Notes under the pieces: model-generated
Seen by the model: only the letters and a program-made list of their open reading frames with translations
The model's database searches: none
Told to the model about the DNA's origin: nothing
Source of the DNA: Bacteroides_D sp963546395
GTDB taxonomy: Bacteria; Bacteroidota; Bacteroidia; Bacteroidales; CAJPTX01
Length of the DNA: 64,000 nt
Direction of reading: 5' to 3'
NCBI GenBank assembly: GCA_963546395.1
Contig: CAUUMS010000009.1
Location: 1 to 64,000 of the forward strand
Program-made: the position numbers and the translations under genes
Shown: positions 27,520-37,113 of the stretch, piece after piece
Position numbering within the stretch: position 1 is the stretch's first letter
Layout: every line of letters starts with the position of its first letter

Positions 27520-28107
27520 TTGAAAATCATCCGGCTATTCGGGTGGCAAGCGGGCACCCTGCCACAGGGCGGGATGATGGTGTGTGCCGACACGGCCCGC
27601 TGCAATCGGGGCGAAACGGTGCGGCTATCGCGTCCTGAGGAGTCACACACCCTAACCCCCTGCCTATGCATACGGGCACGGGGGAAGTGCAAGGCGATAG
27701 ATGAGGAGTGGGCACGGCATTACGCTGAGGCGCTCGCGGTGGCCATTCACATATGCCAGGCGAGCGATCGGGAGCGACTCACGCAGATGGGCGTTCCGCT
27801 GGATGCGGCCTACAGTCGCGACCGGAGCCTGATCGTGGGCCCGTTTACCCCCCAGTCTGACCCAAGCCTACCCAAGCAGGGGGCACTCACGCTCCGCATC
27901 AATCAGGCCACGCATCCGCTGGGCGAGCTCGCCGACAGCCTGTCGATGATCACCGAGGCGATGGTGTTCACCTCGGGGGTACTGAGCCTGAACTCGGGCG
28001 ACTTCGTGCTAATCCCGCTCGGGATCGATGAGATCCCCTTTGAGAGTCCGGCCCGTGTGACGCTGGCGCTGAATGGTCGCCCTTTGCTAGACGAGCTGGT
28101 GCGCTAG
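27520..28107 (+). CDS. degenerate FAH-fold (fumarylacetoacetate hydrolase-like) protein
   Basis: 195 residues from a TTG, preferred because the K-I-I-x-x-x-G-W start mirrors the usual M-K-I-I-C-V-G-x-N-Y of the family. The second half follows the FAH fold: D-R-S-L-I-V-G-P-F, L-T-L-R-I-N, T-H-P-L-G-E-L-A-D-S-L-S-M-I-T, a long helix, and LNSGDFVLIPLGI in place of the usual L-x-x-G-D-I-I-x-T-G-T-P. The metal-binding residues of true members (an E-x-E pair and an Asp in the centre) are not recognisable, and the T-G-T-P loop has become I-P-L-G. It is therefore probably not a working hydrolase of the known kind. It directly precedes the MATE gene (41 bp apart) and may be co-transcribed. Confidence 0.55.
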   Translation: MKIIRLFGWQAGTLPQGGMMVCADTARCNRGETVRLSRPEESHTLTPCLCIRARGKCKAIDEEWARHYAEALAVAIHICQASDRERLTQMGVPLDAAYSRDRSLIVGPFTPQSDPSLPKQGALTLRINQATHPLGELADSLSMITEAMVFTSGVLSLNSGDFVLIPLGIDEIPFESPARVTLALNGRPLLDELVR

Positions 28108-28148
28108 CACTGGCCGCAGGGCTAGACACGTGAGGATCTCCACGGCCA

Positions 28149-29540
28149 ATGGCAAAGACGAAGGATTTCACCTCGGGGCCCGTCGCTCGGCAGATTGTGG
28201 GGCTAGCTCTCCCCATCATGGGCACGGCCTTCCTGCAAATGGCCTACAATCTGGCAGATCTGTTCTGGATTGGCCACGAGGGGAGTACAGAGGCCGCGGC
28301 GGTGGGCTGCGGGGGCATATTCATGTGGCTGGGCACGGCGCTCACCTTCATGATGCGCACGGGGGCTGAGATCACCATATCGCAGAGCATCGGTCGCGGT
28401 TACCCCCAGCTAGCGCAACGCTACGCCCGGCAAACGCTGGCTCTGGCCCTGGCAGTGGGGGTGACATACGGGCTGCTACTACTGCTGCTGCGCCGCCCCC
28501 TCATCGGGCTCTACGCGCTCAACGATGCGCGCACCTACCAGTATGCCACGGCCTACCTGGGCATTGTAGGGGGGGGGATGGTGTTCACGTTCATCAACGC
28601 GGCCTACTTCGGGCTCTACAATGGGCACGGCAACTCGCGCATACCCTTCATTGCCAACGGTGTAGGGCTGAGCCTGAATCTGCTCCTCGATCCGCTTATG
28701 ATACGGGGTCTTGGCCCCTTCCCCGCGATGGGCGTGGCTGGAGCTGCCTACGCCACAGTGATCTCGCAGGGCGTGGTGACGCTCACATTCCTTGCGGCCA
28801 ATCTGCGCGCAGGAAGCGATTTCTACCGTGTGATGCGTGGCTACCGCCCCTCGCTAACACTCACAGCGCGAGTGGTGCGCCTCGGGGGCCCTGTGGCGGT
28901 GCAGAATGCGCTGTTCGCCTGCATTGCGCTAATCGTGGCACGGCTCGCAGCACGCTGGGGCGACCTGGGGATCGCCGTGCTATCGGTGGGCTCGCAGATA
29001 GAGGCCATCTCATGGATGACGGCTGGGGGATTCGCCTCTGCGCTGGGGAGCTTTGTGGGGCAAAACTGGGGGGCACAACGGCTGGAGCGCATCCGCGAGG
29101 GCTACCGTAAGACGCTCGCTATCACCCTATCGATGGGGGCTTTGGCCACGGTGCTGTTCACCCTGTGGGGGGAACCGATATTTGGGCTCATCGTGCCCGA
29201 GGCTACGGCCATGCACGAAGGAGGGATCTACCTGCGCATTCTGGGGGTATCACAGCTCTTCATGGTGCTTGAAATCGTCTCCTCAGGCGCATTCAACGGC
29301 ATAGGGCGCACTACGATCCCCGCCGTGGTGAGCATTACCTTTAACCTGCTACGTATCCCCCTGGCCCTGTGGTGGGGGGCCTACGCCCTATCGGGGGTGT
29401 GGTGGAGCATCACAAGCTCGAGTATCCTGAAGGGGAGCATCCTCTTCGCATGGCTCATTCTGGGCAGCGGAATCTGGCGCACGTGCCACCGAGCCCTGGA
29501 TAGATCTCACGTTAGCACAACCAAGCGGTTCACACTATGA
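28149..29540 (+). CDS. MATE family multidrug/solute efflux transporter
   Basis: 463 residues with twelve hydrophobic segments in two halves of six, as in NorM/DinF-type cation-coupled exporters. Near the start is F-T-S-G-P-V-A-R-Q-I-V-G-L-A-L-P-I-M, followed by QMAYNLADLFWIG, a standard MATE motif. The second half repeats it (GGPVAVQNALFA; G-S-Q-I-E-A-I-S-W-M; F-V-G-Q-N-W-G-A). The substrate cannot be read from the sequence. Its last codons overlap the wecB start by four bases (ATGA), so the two are coupled. Given the epimerase partner, a role in exporting a sugar-linked compound is possible but unproven. Confidence 0.93.
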   Translation: MAKTKDFTSGPVARQIVGLALPIMGTAFLQMAYNLADLFWIGHEGSTEAAAVGCGGIFMWLGTALTFMMRTGAEITISQSIGRGYPQLAQRYARQTLALALAVGVTYGLLLLLLRRPLIGLYALNDARTYQYATAYLGIVGGGMVFTFINAAYFGLYNGHGNSRIPFIANGVGLSLNLLLDPLMIRGLGPFPAMGVAGAAYATVISQGVVTLTFLAANLRAGSDFYRVMRGYRPSLTLTARVVRLGGPVAVQNALFACIALIVARLAARWGDLGIAVLSVGSQIEAISWMTAGGFASALGSFVGQNWGAQRLERIREGYRKTLAITLSMGALATVLFTLWGEPIFGLIVPEATAMHEGGIYLRILGVSQLFMVLEIVSSGAFNGIGRTTIPAVVSITFNLLRIPLALWWGAYALSGVWWSITSSSILKGSILFAWLILGSGIWRTCHRALDRSHVSTTKRFTL

Positions 29541-30619
29541 GTGGAGACGCAACGCATACGCTCCCAAAGGTGCTATGCATCGTGGGGGCACGCCCCCAGT
29601 TCGTCAAGCTGGCCCCACTGGCACAGGTGCTAACGCGGCACTGCCAACTCATCATTGCGCACACGGGGCAGCACTACGACCCAAAGCTGTCTGCCCTGCT
29701 GTTCGACGAGCTAGAGATTCCGAAGCCCGATTACCAGCTCGGCATTGGCTCAGGCTCGCATGGAGCGCAAACGGGTCGCATGCTGGAGGCTCTGGAGGGG
29801 GTGATGATGCAGGAGAAGCCCCACGCTGTGGTGGTATTCGGGGACACAAACTCCACGCTGGCTGGCAGCCTGGCAGCTGCCAAGTTGGGGATACGAAGCC
29901 TCCACGTGGAGGCAGGCCTCAGGAGTTGGAACCGGAGCATGCCCGAGGAGATAAATCGGGTGGTGAGCGATCACACCTGCGATGTCCTCCTAGCCCCGAC
30001 GCAGACGGCCATGCATAACCTAACGGCCGAAGGGCTGGCAGAACGCTCAGTGCTCACGGGGGACATCATGGTAGATGCGCTGGAGGACAATGCGCGTCGT
30101 GCACTCGACCGCCCCTCGGTGTGTCAAGCCCTGGGCATCAATGGCCCATTCTGGCTCCTCACGCTGCACAGGCCATACAATGTGGATGACCCGGCCCGGC
30201 TGCAAGCCATACTGGAGGGCCTGGACACGTTGGGAAGGCAATTCGTGTTCCCAGTGCACCCACGCACGCTGGCCGTGCTCCAAGGGATGAATCGCAGCGC
30301 ACTGAAGCATGTCACATTCGTCGATCCACAGGGCTACCTCGAGTTCCTACAGCTAGAGCATGCGGCTGAGGGCATCATGACAGACTCGGGCGGCGTGCAG
30401 AAGGAGGCGTACCTGATGGAGCGTCCATGCGTCACTCTGCGTACAGAGACCGAGTGGCTAGAAACCGTGGAGGTGGGATGGAACTGCCTGGTGCCGCCAC
30501 TTACGCCAGGGTGGCTAGAGCGAGTGCGCGACTTCGACCCAGCCACCTCACACCCAGCCCTGTTCGGTAGCCGGGTTGCTGAATCGATGCGCCAAGTCAT
30601 TCTGGATGCAAGCCGCTGA
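29537..30619 (+). CDS. wecB: UDP-N-acetylglucosamine 2-epimerase (non-hydrolysing)
   Basis: A cytoplasmic enzyme converting UDP-GlcNAc to UDP-ManNAc for surface polysaccharide synthesis. 360 residues, normal length. Family motifs in order: V-G-A-R-P-Q-F-V-K-L-A-P (about 13-24), H-T-G-Q-H-Y-D (about 41), V-F-G-D-T-N-S (about 98), H-V-E-A-G-L-R-S (about 122), T-L-H-R-P-Y-N-V-D-D (about 210) and T-D-S-G-G-V-Q-K-E-A (about 280). The usual H-R-x-E-N motif is H-R-P-Y-N here, a variation seen in part of the family. No UDP-ManNAc dehydrogenase (wecC) is adjacent. Translationally coupled to the MATE gene. Confidence 0.92.
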   Translation: MSGDATHTLPKVLCIVGARPQFVKLAPLAQVLTRHCQLIIAHTGQHYDPKLSALLFDELEIPKPDYQLGIGSGSHGAQTGRMLEALEGVMMQEKPHAVVVFGDTNSTLAGSLAAAKLGIRSLHVEAGLRSWNRSMPEEINRVVSDHTCDVLLAPTQTAMHNLTAEGLAERSVLTGDIMVDALEDNARRALDRPSVCQALGINGPFWLLTLHRPYNVDDPARLQAILEGLDTLGRQFVFPVHPRTLAVLQGMNRSALKHVTFVDPQGYLEFLQLEHAAEGIMTDSGGVQKEAYLMERPCVTLRTETEWLETVEVGWNCLVPPLTPGWLERVRDFDPATSHPALFGSRVAESMRQVILDASR

Positions 30620-30633
30620 TACGAAGAATGTGG

Positions 30634-30641
30634 TATCTTTG
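30634..30641 (+). promoter_or_regulatory. -7 promoter element before the MuiA-like gene
   Basis: TATCTTTG, about 128 bp before the ATG at 30769. No clear -33 element. Confidence 0.4.
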
Positions 30642-30768
30642 TGAAGTCTGATTCGGGAACACCTGGGCAGCACCTACAACCTCGGCGACTACGCAGGAAG
30701 CGATAGGGTGACTCTCACCGAATAGGGCCCCGATTCGGATCATCAGTAAAACTCAATTGTGTAGAGCC

Positions 30769-32448
30769 ATGAGGTATCCAAGGTTGACGTTCGTCCTCGC
30801 ATTGCTACTACTGCTACCCGTAGCGGCAGCAGTGGCCCAGAAGCCCGTGATCACCAATGCCGAGGTGCGTGCAGTGAATGTGTACCGACGTGGCGTGGAG
30901 CTGCGTAGCCAGGCCACGTGTAGCGTACCAGCCGGAATTACGGAGGTGGTGATACGCAACGTGGCACGTCAGTTCCAGGAAGAGTCGCTACAGGTGGGGC
31001 TCAACAGCGAGTCGGCCACCATCCTCTCGTCGGAGTACCTGTCCGATCTATACCGCTACTACCAGACGGAGCTGGCAAATCCGGAGACGACGGCGATCTA
31101 TACCAAGATTCGCAGTCTGGAGAACGAGATACGCACCAAGCAGAATGAGCAGGCTGGTTGCCAAAACACCCTCAAGATGCTGGAGCTGAACCAGCGCGTG
31201 CCCAATGGCAACCAGAGCTACAGCGTGGAGCAGATGAATCAGTACACGGACTTCTACCTGCGTAAACAGACGGAGCTCCGCGAGCGGTCGTCACTAATCG
31301 ACTCGACAATCGCCAAGCTAGGGCGCGAGATACGCAGCCTGCGCTACAGCCTGATGGATAGCAACGAGGGGGAAGAGAGGCTGGCCGACCGCAATGCCAT
31401 CCTGCTAAGGGTGCAGAGCGATAAACCAGCGCAGCTACGCCTCAGCATCCGCTACCTGAGCCCCAATGCGGGATGGTCGCCCCAATACGAAATCAAGGGT
31501 AAGGACATCAGCTCACCACTTCAGCTAACGGCACGTGCCATGCTCAACCAGAGCACCGGCATCCGCTGGAAGGACGTAGAACTCACCCTCACCAATGGAT
31601 ACCCCAACGATACGCAGACCGCCCCTAAGCCCGAGCCGTGGTTTCTACATACCGCGTATGCATCCGAAAAAGATGTCCTTCGAGGGTATGGCATGAAGAA
31701 AAGTAGCATAACAATGCGCGGCATAGCCTCTGCCGAGGCTTACACCAATAGGGATCTGGAATTATCTGACGACAGCGTAGGAGACAACGACTACGATGGA
31801 GAGGCTACGGAAGATGCCAACTTCACCGTGGAGACGAATCTGCTGAACGTGGGCTACGAGGTGAAGACCAAGTACGACATTCGTTCCAATGGGCAGAACA
31901 ACATCATCCCCCTCTACAAGCAGGAGATCCCGGCCGAATTCACCTACTACACCATGCCGACGATGGTACCAGAGGCCTACCTGATGGCTAAGGTGAGGGA
32001 CTATAGCAAGTATGGTTTACTCTCAGCCCCAGCGAATGTCATCTTTGACAACACCTTTGTGGGTCGCACGCAGATAAACCCCAGCTCTACGGGTGAGACG
32101 CTAGAAGTCACCCTGGGGCGTGACCCGCGCATTGCTGTGGACAGGAAGACCGTAGCTGATAAATCGGGTGAAAAGTTCCTCTCCAGCTCCCGTGAGAAAA
32201 CCATCACCTATGACATTGTGGTGAAGAACAACAAGCGCGAGGCTATTAGGATTGGGATCAAGGATCGCATACCGCTCAGCACTGACGAGTCGATAAAAGT
32301 GGAGTTGCTAGAGAAGAGCGGAGCCTGGTATGATACCGACCATGGTTACCTGGCCTGGGATGTATCCCTGGAGCCCGGCGAATCCCAGTCGCTACGCGTG
32401 AGCTACCGGGTAAGATACCCCAAGGCTCTAAGCATCATCAACCTGTAG
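30769..32448 (+). CDS. MuiA-like DUF4139 exported protein
   Basis: 559 residues from the ATG at 30769; a TTG four codons earlier is less likely. A signal peptide ends near AVAQ. A DUF4140-type N-terminal domain follows (residues ~25-125: VNVYRRGVELRSQATCSVPAG), then a coiled-coil linker (~100-200) and a DUF4139 domain to the end: N-A-G-W-S-P-Q-Y-E-I near 240, T-G-I-R-W-K-D-V-E-L-T-L-T-N-G near 265 and K-N-N-K-R-E-A-I near 490. This architecture is called mucoidy inhibitor A in databases, but the biochemical role is unknown; a cell-envelope function is likely. It stands alone with its own promoter element and terminator. Confidence 0.88.
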   Translation: MRYPRLTFVLALLLLLPVAAAVAQKPVITNAEVRAVNVYRRGVELRSQATCSVPAGITEVVIRNVARQFQEESLQVGLNSESATILSSEYLSDLYRYYQTELANPETTAIYTKIRSLENEIRTKQNEQAGCQNTLKMLELNQRVPNGNQSYSVEQMNQYTDFYLRKQTELRERSSLIDSTIAKLGREIRSLRYSLMDSNEGEERLADRNAILLRVQSDKPAQLRLSIRYLSPNAGWSPQYEIKGKDISSPLQLTARAMLNQSTGIRWKDVELTLTNGYPNDTQTAPKPEPWFLHTAYASEKDVLRGYGMKKSSITMRGIASAEAYTNRDLELSDDSVGDNDYDGEATEDANFTVETNLLNVGYEVKTKYDIRSNGQNNIIPLYKQEIPAEFTYYTMPTMVPEAYLMAKVRDYSKYGLLSAPANVIFDNTFVGRTQINPSSTGETLEVTLGRDPRIAVDRKTVADKSGEKFLSSSREKTITYDIVVKNNKREAIRIGIKDRIPLSTDESIKVELLEKSGAWYDTDHGYLAWDVSLEPGESQSLRVSYRVRYPKALSIINL

Positions 32449-32475
32449 GCAGGATAGAGCAAAAGAATGAGTCCA

Positions 32476-32510
32476 ACGGGAGCCTCGCCAGCTGGCGGGG
32501 CTCCCGTTTT
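32476..32510 (+). terminator. terminator of the MuiA-like gene
   Basis: ACGGGAGCC pairs with GGCTCCCGT, with a further C-G-C-C/G-G-C-G helix inside, followed by TTTT. It starts 28 bp beyond the stop codon at 32448. Confidence 0.85.
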
Positions 32511-32620
32511 CGCTTCACAGGCAATCCATCACGGATTGCATTTCAGCCTAGGCTACACATTGCGCAAAGGATACACGCTGAGGACTTATCCGCAGCCGCA
32601 AGCTCGCCCCATGCAATGCC

Positions 32621-34810
32621 CTACGAAGGGACAGAGAAGCCAAAGACGGTAATATCGTCCGTCTGCTCGGCGTTGAGCTGATACCGCATGAGCTGATTGC
32701 CCAGGTAGGTCTCCTGCTCGCTCATCGGCAAGGGCTGGGCCTGCTCCAAGATCTCCACGAATCGGGCCTCACCCAAGCGAATACCATCGGGGTTCTGCTG
32801 GCTAAAGAAGCCATCTGATGTCAGGTAGAAGATGGTGCCAGGAGTAAAATCCATGTGGTACGTGGGAATGTCCACGGGCCGATCATGCGCCAGGTTAAGC
32901 ATCCCCTCTCCACCCCGGACAGTATGGATCGTACGCCGATTGGGAGTATGATAAAGTGACTGCCCAAGGCCGGCGAAATGGGCCCGCTGCGTAGAACATT
33001 CTACCGTGAGCACCGAGAGCCTCAACGACATTTCACGACGCAGAGAAGGACGCAGATCCTTCAGCAGACGAGCCATACGATAGCTAAGGTCGTTGATTAT
33101 CCGATCGGGATTCAGCTCCTCGGAGTCGACAATAATCTCGTGCAGTAGCATGTAGACGACGAACGTGAGCGAGGCCCCAGCCACGCTACGACCCTGGCAA
33201 TCGGCCATGGCGAAGACATTGACATCCTTCCCCAAGTTCGCCACCAGTGGCAAATCGCCCGTAACCAGATCCCGGGGACGCACGAGGATGAAGCTTTCGG
33301 GCAGCCAGCTGGAGAGCAACACCCTGTGCGGGTATATGGCCCGCTGGATAGTGCTGGCGTGGTCGATACTGCTCATAAGCGTATCGCTATGCTGCTGCGC
33401 CTGCCTACGTGTCTGCTCGATGAGTTGCCCTTGCCCCAGAGCCTCAGCGCGCAGGGATTCAACCTTCTCATTGAGGAGCACCAGCTCCTGACGTTTCGTC
33501 TCCATAGTCGCCTCCCGGCGTACAAGCTCTGCGTGGAGCTCCTGGCGACTACGATAGATACGCCGACGCAATAGCAGCACGAAGGCGCACCAGAGAACCA
33601 CACCTCCCAGCGCCAAGAGCACGATGCGTCCTCGGCGTTGCACATTGCGGTAATGCGCCTCATGGCTGGCCGACTCCCGGCGCATATCACGCTGCTTCAC
33701 CTGCTGTATCGCCCGGATATCAGCCAGGACGAACGCCTTGAACGACAGGTAATCTTGCAGGCTATCCTGTAGCTGAATCGCCTTTGTCTCCAGCTCGTAG
33801 GCCCTTTGCGCATTGCCAATACTGCGCACCTGCTGCGCCAGTGAGTGCAGCGTCTCAATCTGTAGCACGGGGTTACCCAGCTGCTCAGCCATGGCGTAGG
33901 CCGAATCGTAGAAACGCATGGCAGCCTCCCGATTACCCGCTGCCGCCTCGTAGTGCCCCGTCGCCCGTAGCAAGTAGAGGCGAGTAAGGTAGCTCGCCCA
34001 GCGCCCTTGCAGCTGTTGCATGCTGTCCAGCGCTACACGAGCCATGGTTAGAGCCCCACGTTCCACCCGAGCATCTACCTGGTCGTACAGCGTACCCAAC
34101 AGCTCGGCAGAGTCGCCCTGTAGCTGGGCAATGGTGGCCGCTCGCTGGAAGTAGTGCTCCGCCAGCAGCGGCTTCCCCTGCCCCAGGCACACCTTGCCAT
34201 GCACCTGTAGCATCTGCACGCCCCCATGTGAGATGGTGTCAACCCCCACGAGAATCTGCGACTGGGTGATATACTTACGCGCCATGACATAGTTCCTCAT
34301 GGCTGCGCAGTGCTTAGCTAGCAGATTACTAGCCACCAGCATCTGAGCTGTATCCCCCTCCTGCAACGCATACTCGTAGGCACGATGCAGATGCTGAATG
34401 GAGCGGGAGTAATCGCCCAGCAACCCCAGCAGCTGCCCGATGCTATTGCGCAGCACGATGAGCTCTTTACGTCGCCCCTGCGCAATGCAGCGACCGACGA
34501 GACGCTCGAGGATCTCTACCGACTCGTGCAATTTCCCATCACGGGTAAGCGACTGCACCCGATCCCGCAGCTCGCTCAGGAAGGCCTCCTCATCCTCTGG
34601 CGACGTGAAGCTATCCATGAGGCTATCGAGGGAACTCTTCCGCCCCAGTATCGCCATCTCCTCAGGGTCAATAGCCTCCGACTCGAACGGATTCTCTGCG
34701 GGTCTAGGCGTCTCCTCGCCGATGGCCGAGCCTCCCGTGAAATAGAGTGCAACGCAGGCCATCAGCAGGGCAACAACGACGCTGATGCGAAATGCGCGGT
34801 ACTTGCTCAT
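32621..34810 (-). CDS. TPR and SpoIIE-like phosphatase membrane protein with altered metal site
   Basis: 729 residues from the ATG at 34810, which overlaps the previous gene's TGA (ATGA). Order: N-terminal signal or anchor (VVVALLMACVALYF), TPR-like helical repeats (~90-370), a membrane segment near 395 (RIVLLALGGVVLWCAFVLLL), a coiled coil (~415-480) and a C-terminal PPM/SpoIIE-type phosphatase domain. The neighbour's S-G-D-F-Y-W is T-G-D-L-P-L here. The neighbour's D-C-A-G-H-G-V-P-G is D-C-Q-G-R-S-V-A-G: the Asp stays but the Gly-His-Gly is lost. The later T-S-D-G-F and Q-T-D-D-I motifs are kept. It could be a weak phosphatase, a pseudophosphatase or a different specificity. Likely co-transcribed with the upstream paralogue as a sensor pair. 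Confidence 0.85.
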   Translation of the reverse strand: MSKYRAFRISVVVALLMACVALYFTGGSAIGEETPRPAENPFESEAIDPEEMAILGRKSSLDSLMDSFTSPEDEEAFLSELRDRVQSLTRDGKLHESVEILERLVGRCIAQGRRKELIVLRNSIGQLLGLLGDYSRSIQHLHRAYEYALQEGDTAQMLVASNLLAKHCAAMRNYVMARKYITQSQILVGVDTISHGGVQMLQVHGKVCLGQGKPLLAEHYFQRAATIAQLQGDSAELLGTLYDQVDARVERGALTMARVALDSMQQLQGRWASYLTRLYLLRATGHYEAAAGNREAAMRFYDSAYAMAEQLGNPVLQIETLHSLAQQVRSIGNAQRAYELETKAIQLQDSLQDYLSFKAFVLADIRAIQQVKQRDMRRESASHEAHYRNVQRRGRIVLLALGGVVLWCAFVLLLRRRIYRSRQELHAELVRREATMETKRQELVLLNEKVESLRAEALGQGQLIEQTRRQAQQHSDTLMSSIDHASTIQRAIYPHRVLLSSWLPESFILVRPRDLVTGDLPLVANLGKDVNVFAMADCQGRSVAGASLTFVVYMLLHEIIVDSEELNPDRIINDLSYRMARLLKDLRPSLRREMSLRLSVLTVECSTQRAHFAGLGQSLYHTPNRRTIHTVRGGEGMLNLAHDRPVDIPTYHMDFTPGTIFYLTSDGFFSQQNPDGIRLGEARFVEILEQAQPLPMSEQETYLGNQLMRYQLNAEQTDDITVFGFSVPS

Positions 34811-36942
34811 GGCTCCCGCAGATTGATGCCCAGGAGGCAAATGTCATCCGTCTGCTCCATGTCGCCCATGTGCGAGGCGAGCAGCTCCTCCATATGCTCA
34901 CGCTGTGCCGCCATGGAACACCCGTCCATCTGTATCAGATGGCGCATGAACACATTCCGGCTGAGCTTGCGGCGGTGAGCATCGAGCTGATCCACATACC
35001 CATCCGTGGTAAGGTACAGTGCGATGGGCCCATCGAGCGGTATGGTGCGATTCTCGAATATCGGCCCTTGCAGGGTACTACCCACGCACATGATGCTGCC
35101 CCGGATGCGCTCCATCACCCCGTCACATAGCACGTACAGGGACGACGAGGCTCCGCTAAACGTGATGAGGCGCCGGGCCCAGTCTACAGCCACCAGCGAA
35201 ACATCCATGCTGTAGTGGCCCATGTATGACGAGGACTGCGAGCCCAGGTAGAGGTGTATCTGCTCGTGAAGCGCAGTGATCACGCTGGCCGGATCCGTAT
35301 TGCGCCAGCTACGGACAATCTTGTTGAGCAGGATATTCCCCACAAAGCTCATGAGCCCACCCGGCACCCCATGTCCTGCGCAGTCCACCACGGCGATGAG
35401 CGAAACGCCATCCACCTCGGTGCACCAGTAGAAATCGCCCGAGACGATCTCGCATGGCCGGTAGATGATAAAGCACTCGCCGAGTCGCTCCTGAATCCGA
35501 CGTTGGGAGGGCAGCAGCGACCGCTGGATGGTAGCCACCACGTCGAGATGCCTGCTGATGCGCGCCACATTGCTCTCAAGGAGCTGCTGCGCCTGTAGCA
35601 GTAGGTGATTATTCTGCTCAATAGCCCGCCGTTGCAGCGAGAGCTCACTGCGTCGCAGCTCCAGGCCCTGCATGGTGACTAGCAGGTGCTCCGTGCTCTG
35701 CCACAGCAATCGATTCTCACGCGACTTCAGCCTCGAGCGGGTACGCAGCACGTAAATGCCCAGCAGCAAGAGGAACACGCTGAAACACCCTGCGAGGATC
35801 GCCACACGATTGGTGTGCCGCATGTCGTAGAACTCCCTCTCAGCCTCAATGCGCCGTGCCACGAAATTGCGCCACGACTGCTGATAGAGCCTATTCATCT
35901 CATCGCTGGCAAACGCATCGTTGCTCATGCGATGCTGTAGCGTACTCCGCACCGCATTGCACTTGTCCATGTAGACCAGCGCCTCGGCGTAATCACCCCG
36001 CTCAGCCGCAAGGCTCGCCATCAGCGAATACAGGTCGGCCGGGCACAGCAGCGGGTCGATAGAGGCGAACATCCGCAGCGAGTGCGTAGCGTAGTAACGT
36101 GCCGAGTCCGCCCACCCAAACCGGTGCATCTGACGTGCACGCTCGGCATAGATCTCAGCCACCGTGTCCAGACCATGGCACGCACGGGTAGCCGCCACAG
36201 CCAGCCAGGCGTGTCGCTCGGCCAGCTCGGGACGCTCCAGGGTGTAGTAAAGCTCGGAGAGAATGCTATGCGCCAGGCCACGATAGCCATGGCAGCGGCG
36301 ATACTGCGGCATGCGCAGCGCAGTGTACGCCGAGGCGAGAGCCTGGAAATTACGCCCAGCCTTCTTATCGAGAATGGCCAGGCTCAGGTACACCGAGCTC
36401 AGGCTTGCCAGCCCCTGGGTGGAATCGAGTAGCTCCCTAGCCCGGTCAAATAGCTCGTAGGCCCGGGCGTAGTAGCTCTGCGACGCGTAGATGTTGGCCA
36501 GGTTGTAGTAGATGGTGAACGCATCGATCCTGGGCGTGCGCTCATTGACGTACTCCAGGGCCTGCTGGTATAGGATGTGCGCCGTGATGGCATCGTGCAA
36601 GGCGTTGTACGACGAGGCCAGCTCCAGGAGCGAGTGCACGATCAGCGCCGTGTCATCCGCCCTGCGGGCCCGCATCAGCTGCGCGCGCAGGGCCCCCATC
36701 TGCAAGTTGATCTGCGGCTCGGTCGGCATCTCCTCGACCGACAGCATCATCGTCCCCGACTCCGTCGAGTCGCCACGCATCTCCCCCCCGCTCGTCCCCT
36801 GGTACGGCGTTGACGTTCCCTTGCGACTAATTCGCCAGTATGGCTGCTCCGACGAACGGGAACCCCCTCCCTGCGCCACGACGGGTACAAGCAAACAGCA
36901 AAGCAGGCCCAGACAGCTTATTGCGTAGGGAATGCAACGCAT
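34807..36942 (-). CDS. TPR and SpoIIE-type serine phosphatase membrane protein
   Basis: 711 residues from the ATG at 36942, which gives a clean signal peptide ending near VVAQGGG; a further in-frame ATG lies at 36990. TPR-like repeats fill about 75-340, a membrane helix follows near 390 (VAILAGCFSVFLLLLGIYVL), then a coiled coil, then a complete SpoIIE/PPM phosphatase domain: R-P-C-E-I-V-S-G-D-F-Y-W, V-V-D-C-A-G-H-G-V-P-G-G-L-M-S, L-Y-L-T-T-D-G-Y and Q-T-D-D-I-C. Such proteins sense periplasmic cues through the TPR part and dephosphorylate partners (often anti-sigma antagonists) in the cytoplasm. That role is by family analogy; no anti-sigma gene is adjacent. Confidence 0.9.
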   Translation of the reverse strand: MRCIPYAISCLGLLCCLLVPVVAQGGGSRSSEQPYWRISRKGTSTPYQGTSGGEMRGDSTESGTMMLSVEEMPTEPQINLQMGALRAQLMRARRADDTALIVHSLLELASSYNALHDAITAHILYQQALEYVNERTPRIDAFTIYYNLANIYASQSYYARAYELFDRARELLDSTQGLASLSSVYLSLAILDKKAGRNFQALASAYTALRMPQYRRCHGYRGLAHSILSELYYTLERPELAERHAWLAVAATRACHGLDTVAEIYAERARQMHRFGWADSARYYATHSLRMFASIDPLLCPADLYSLMASLAAERGDYAEALVYMDKCNAVRSTLQHRMSNDAFASDEMNRLYQQSWRNFVARRIEAEREFYDMRHTNRVAILAGCFSVFLLLLGIYVLRTRSRLKSRENRLLWQSTEHLLVTMQGLELRRSELSLQRRAIEQNNHLLLQAQQLLESNVARISRHLDVVATIQRSLLPSQRRIQERLGECFIIYRPCEIVSGDFYWCTEVDGVSLIAVVDCAGHGVPGGLMSFVGNILLNKIVRSWRNTDPASVITALHEQIHLYLGSQSSSYMGHYSMDVSLVAVDWARRLITFSGASSSLYVLCDGVMERIRGSIMCVGSTLQGPIFENRTIPLDGPIALYLTTDGYVDQLDAHRRKLSRNVFMRHLIQMDGCSMAAQREHMEELLASHMGDMEQTDDICLLGINLREP

Positions 36943-37105
36943 AGAGGACGGATCAGTACGCCAAACCCGGCAAGACATGCTCCCCGGCATCGACCAAGCG
37001 CATGCGACACGCCCTCACCCCAATGGCACTCGCTGGCAGATACATGCCCTTACACGCTAGGCAATACAGGAATAACCGCATAATTCACACCGAGCATTCT
37101 GATGT

Positions 37106-37113
37106 CAAAGGTA
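37106..37113 (-). promoter_or_regulatory. -7 promoter element of the SpoIIE pair
   Basis: TACCTTTG on the minus strand, with a TTG on the same strand 17 bp further upstream (37131-37133). The spacing is slightly short of the usual 19-20. It leaves a leader of ~160 nt before 36942. Confidence 0.45.
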
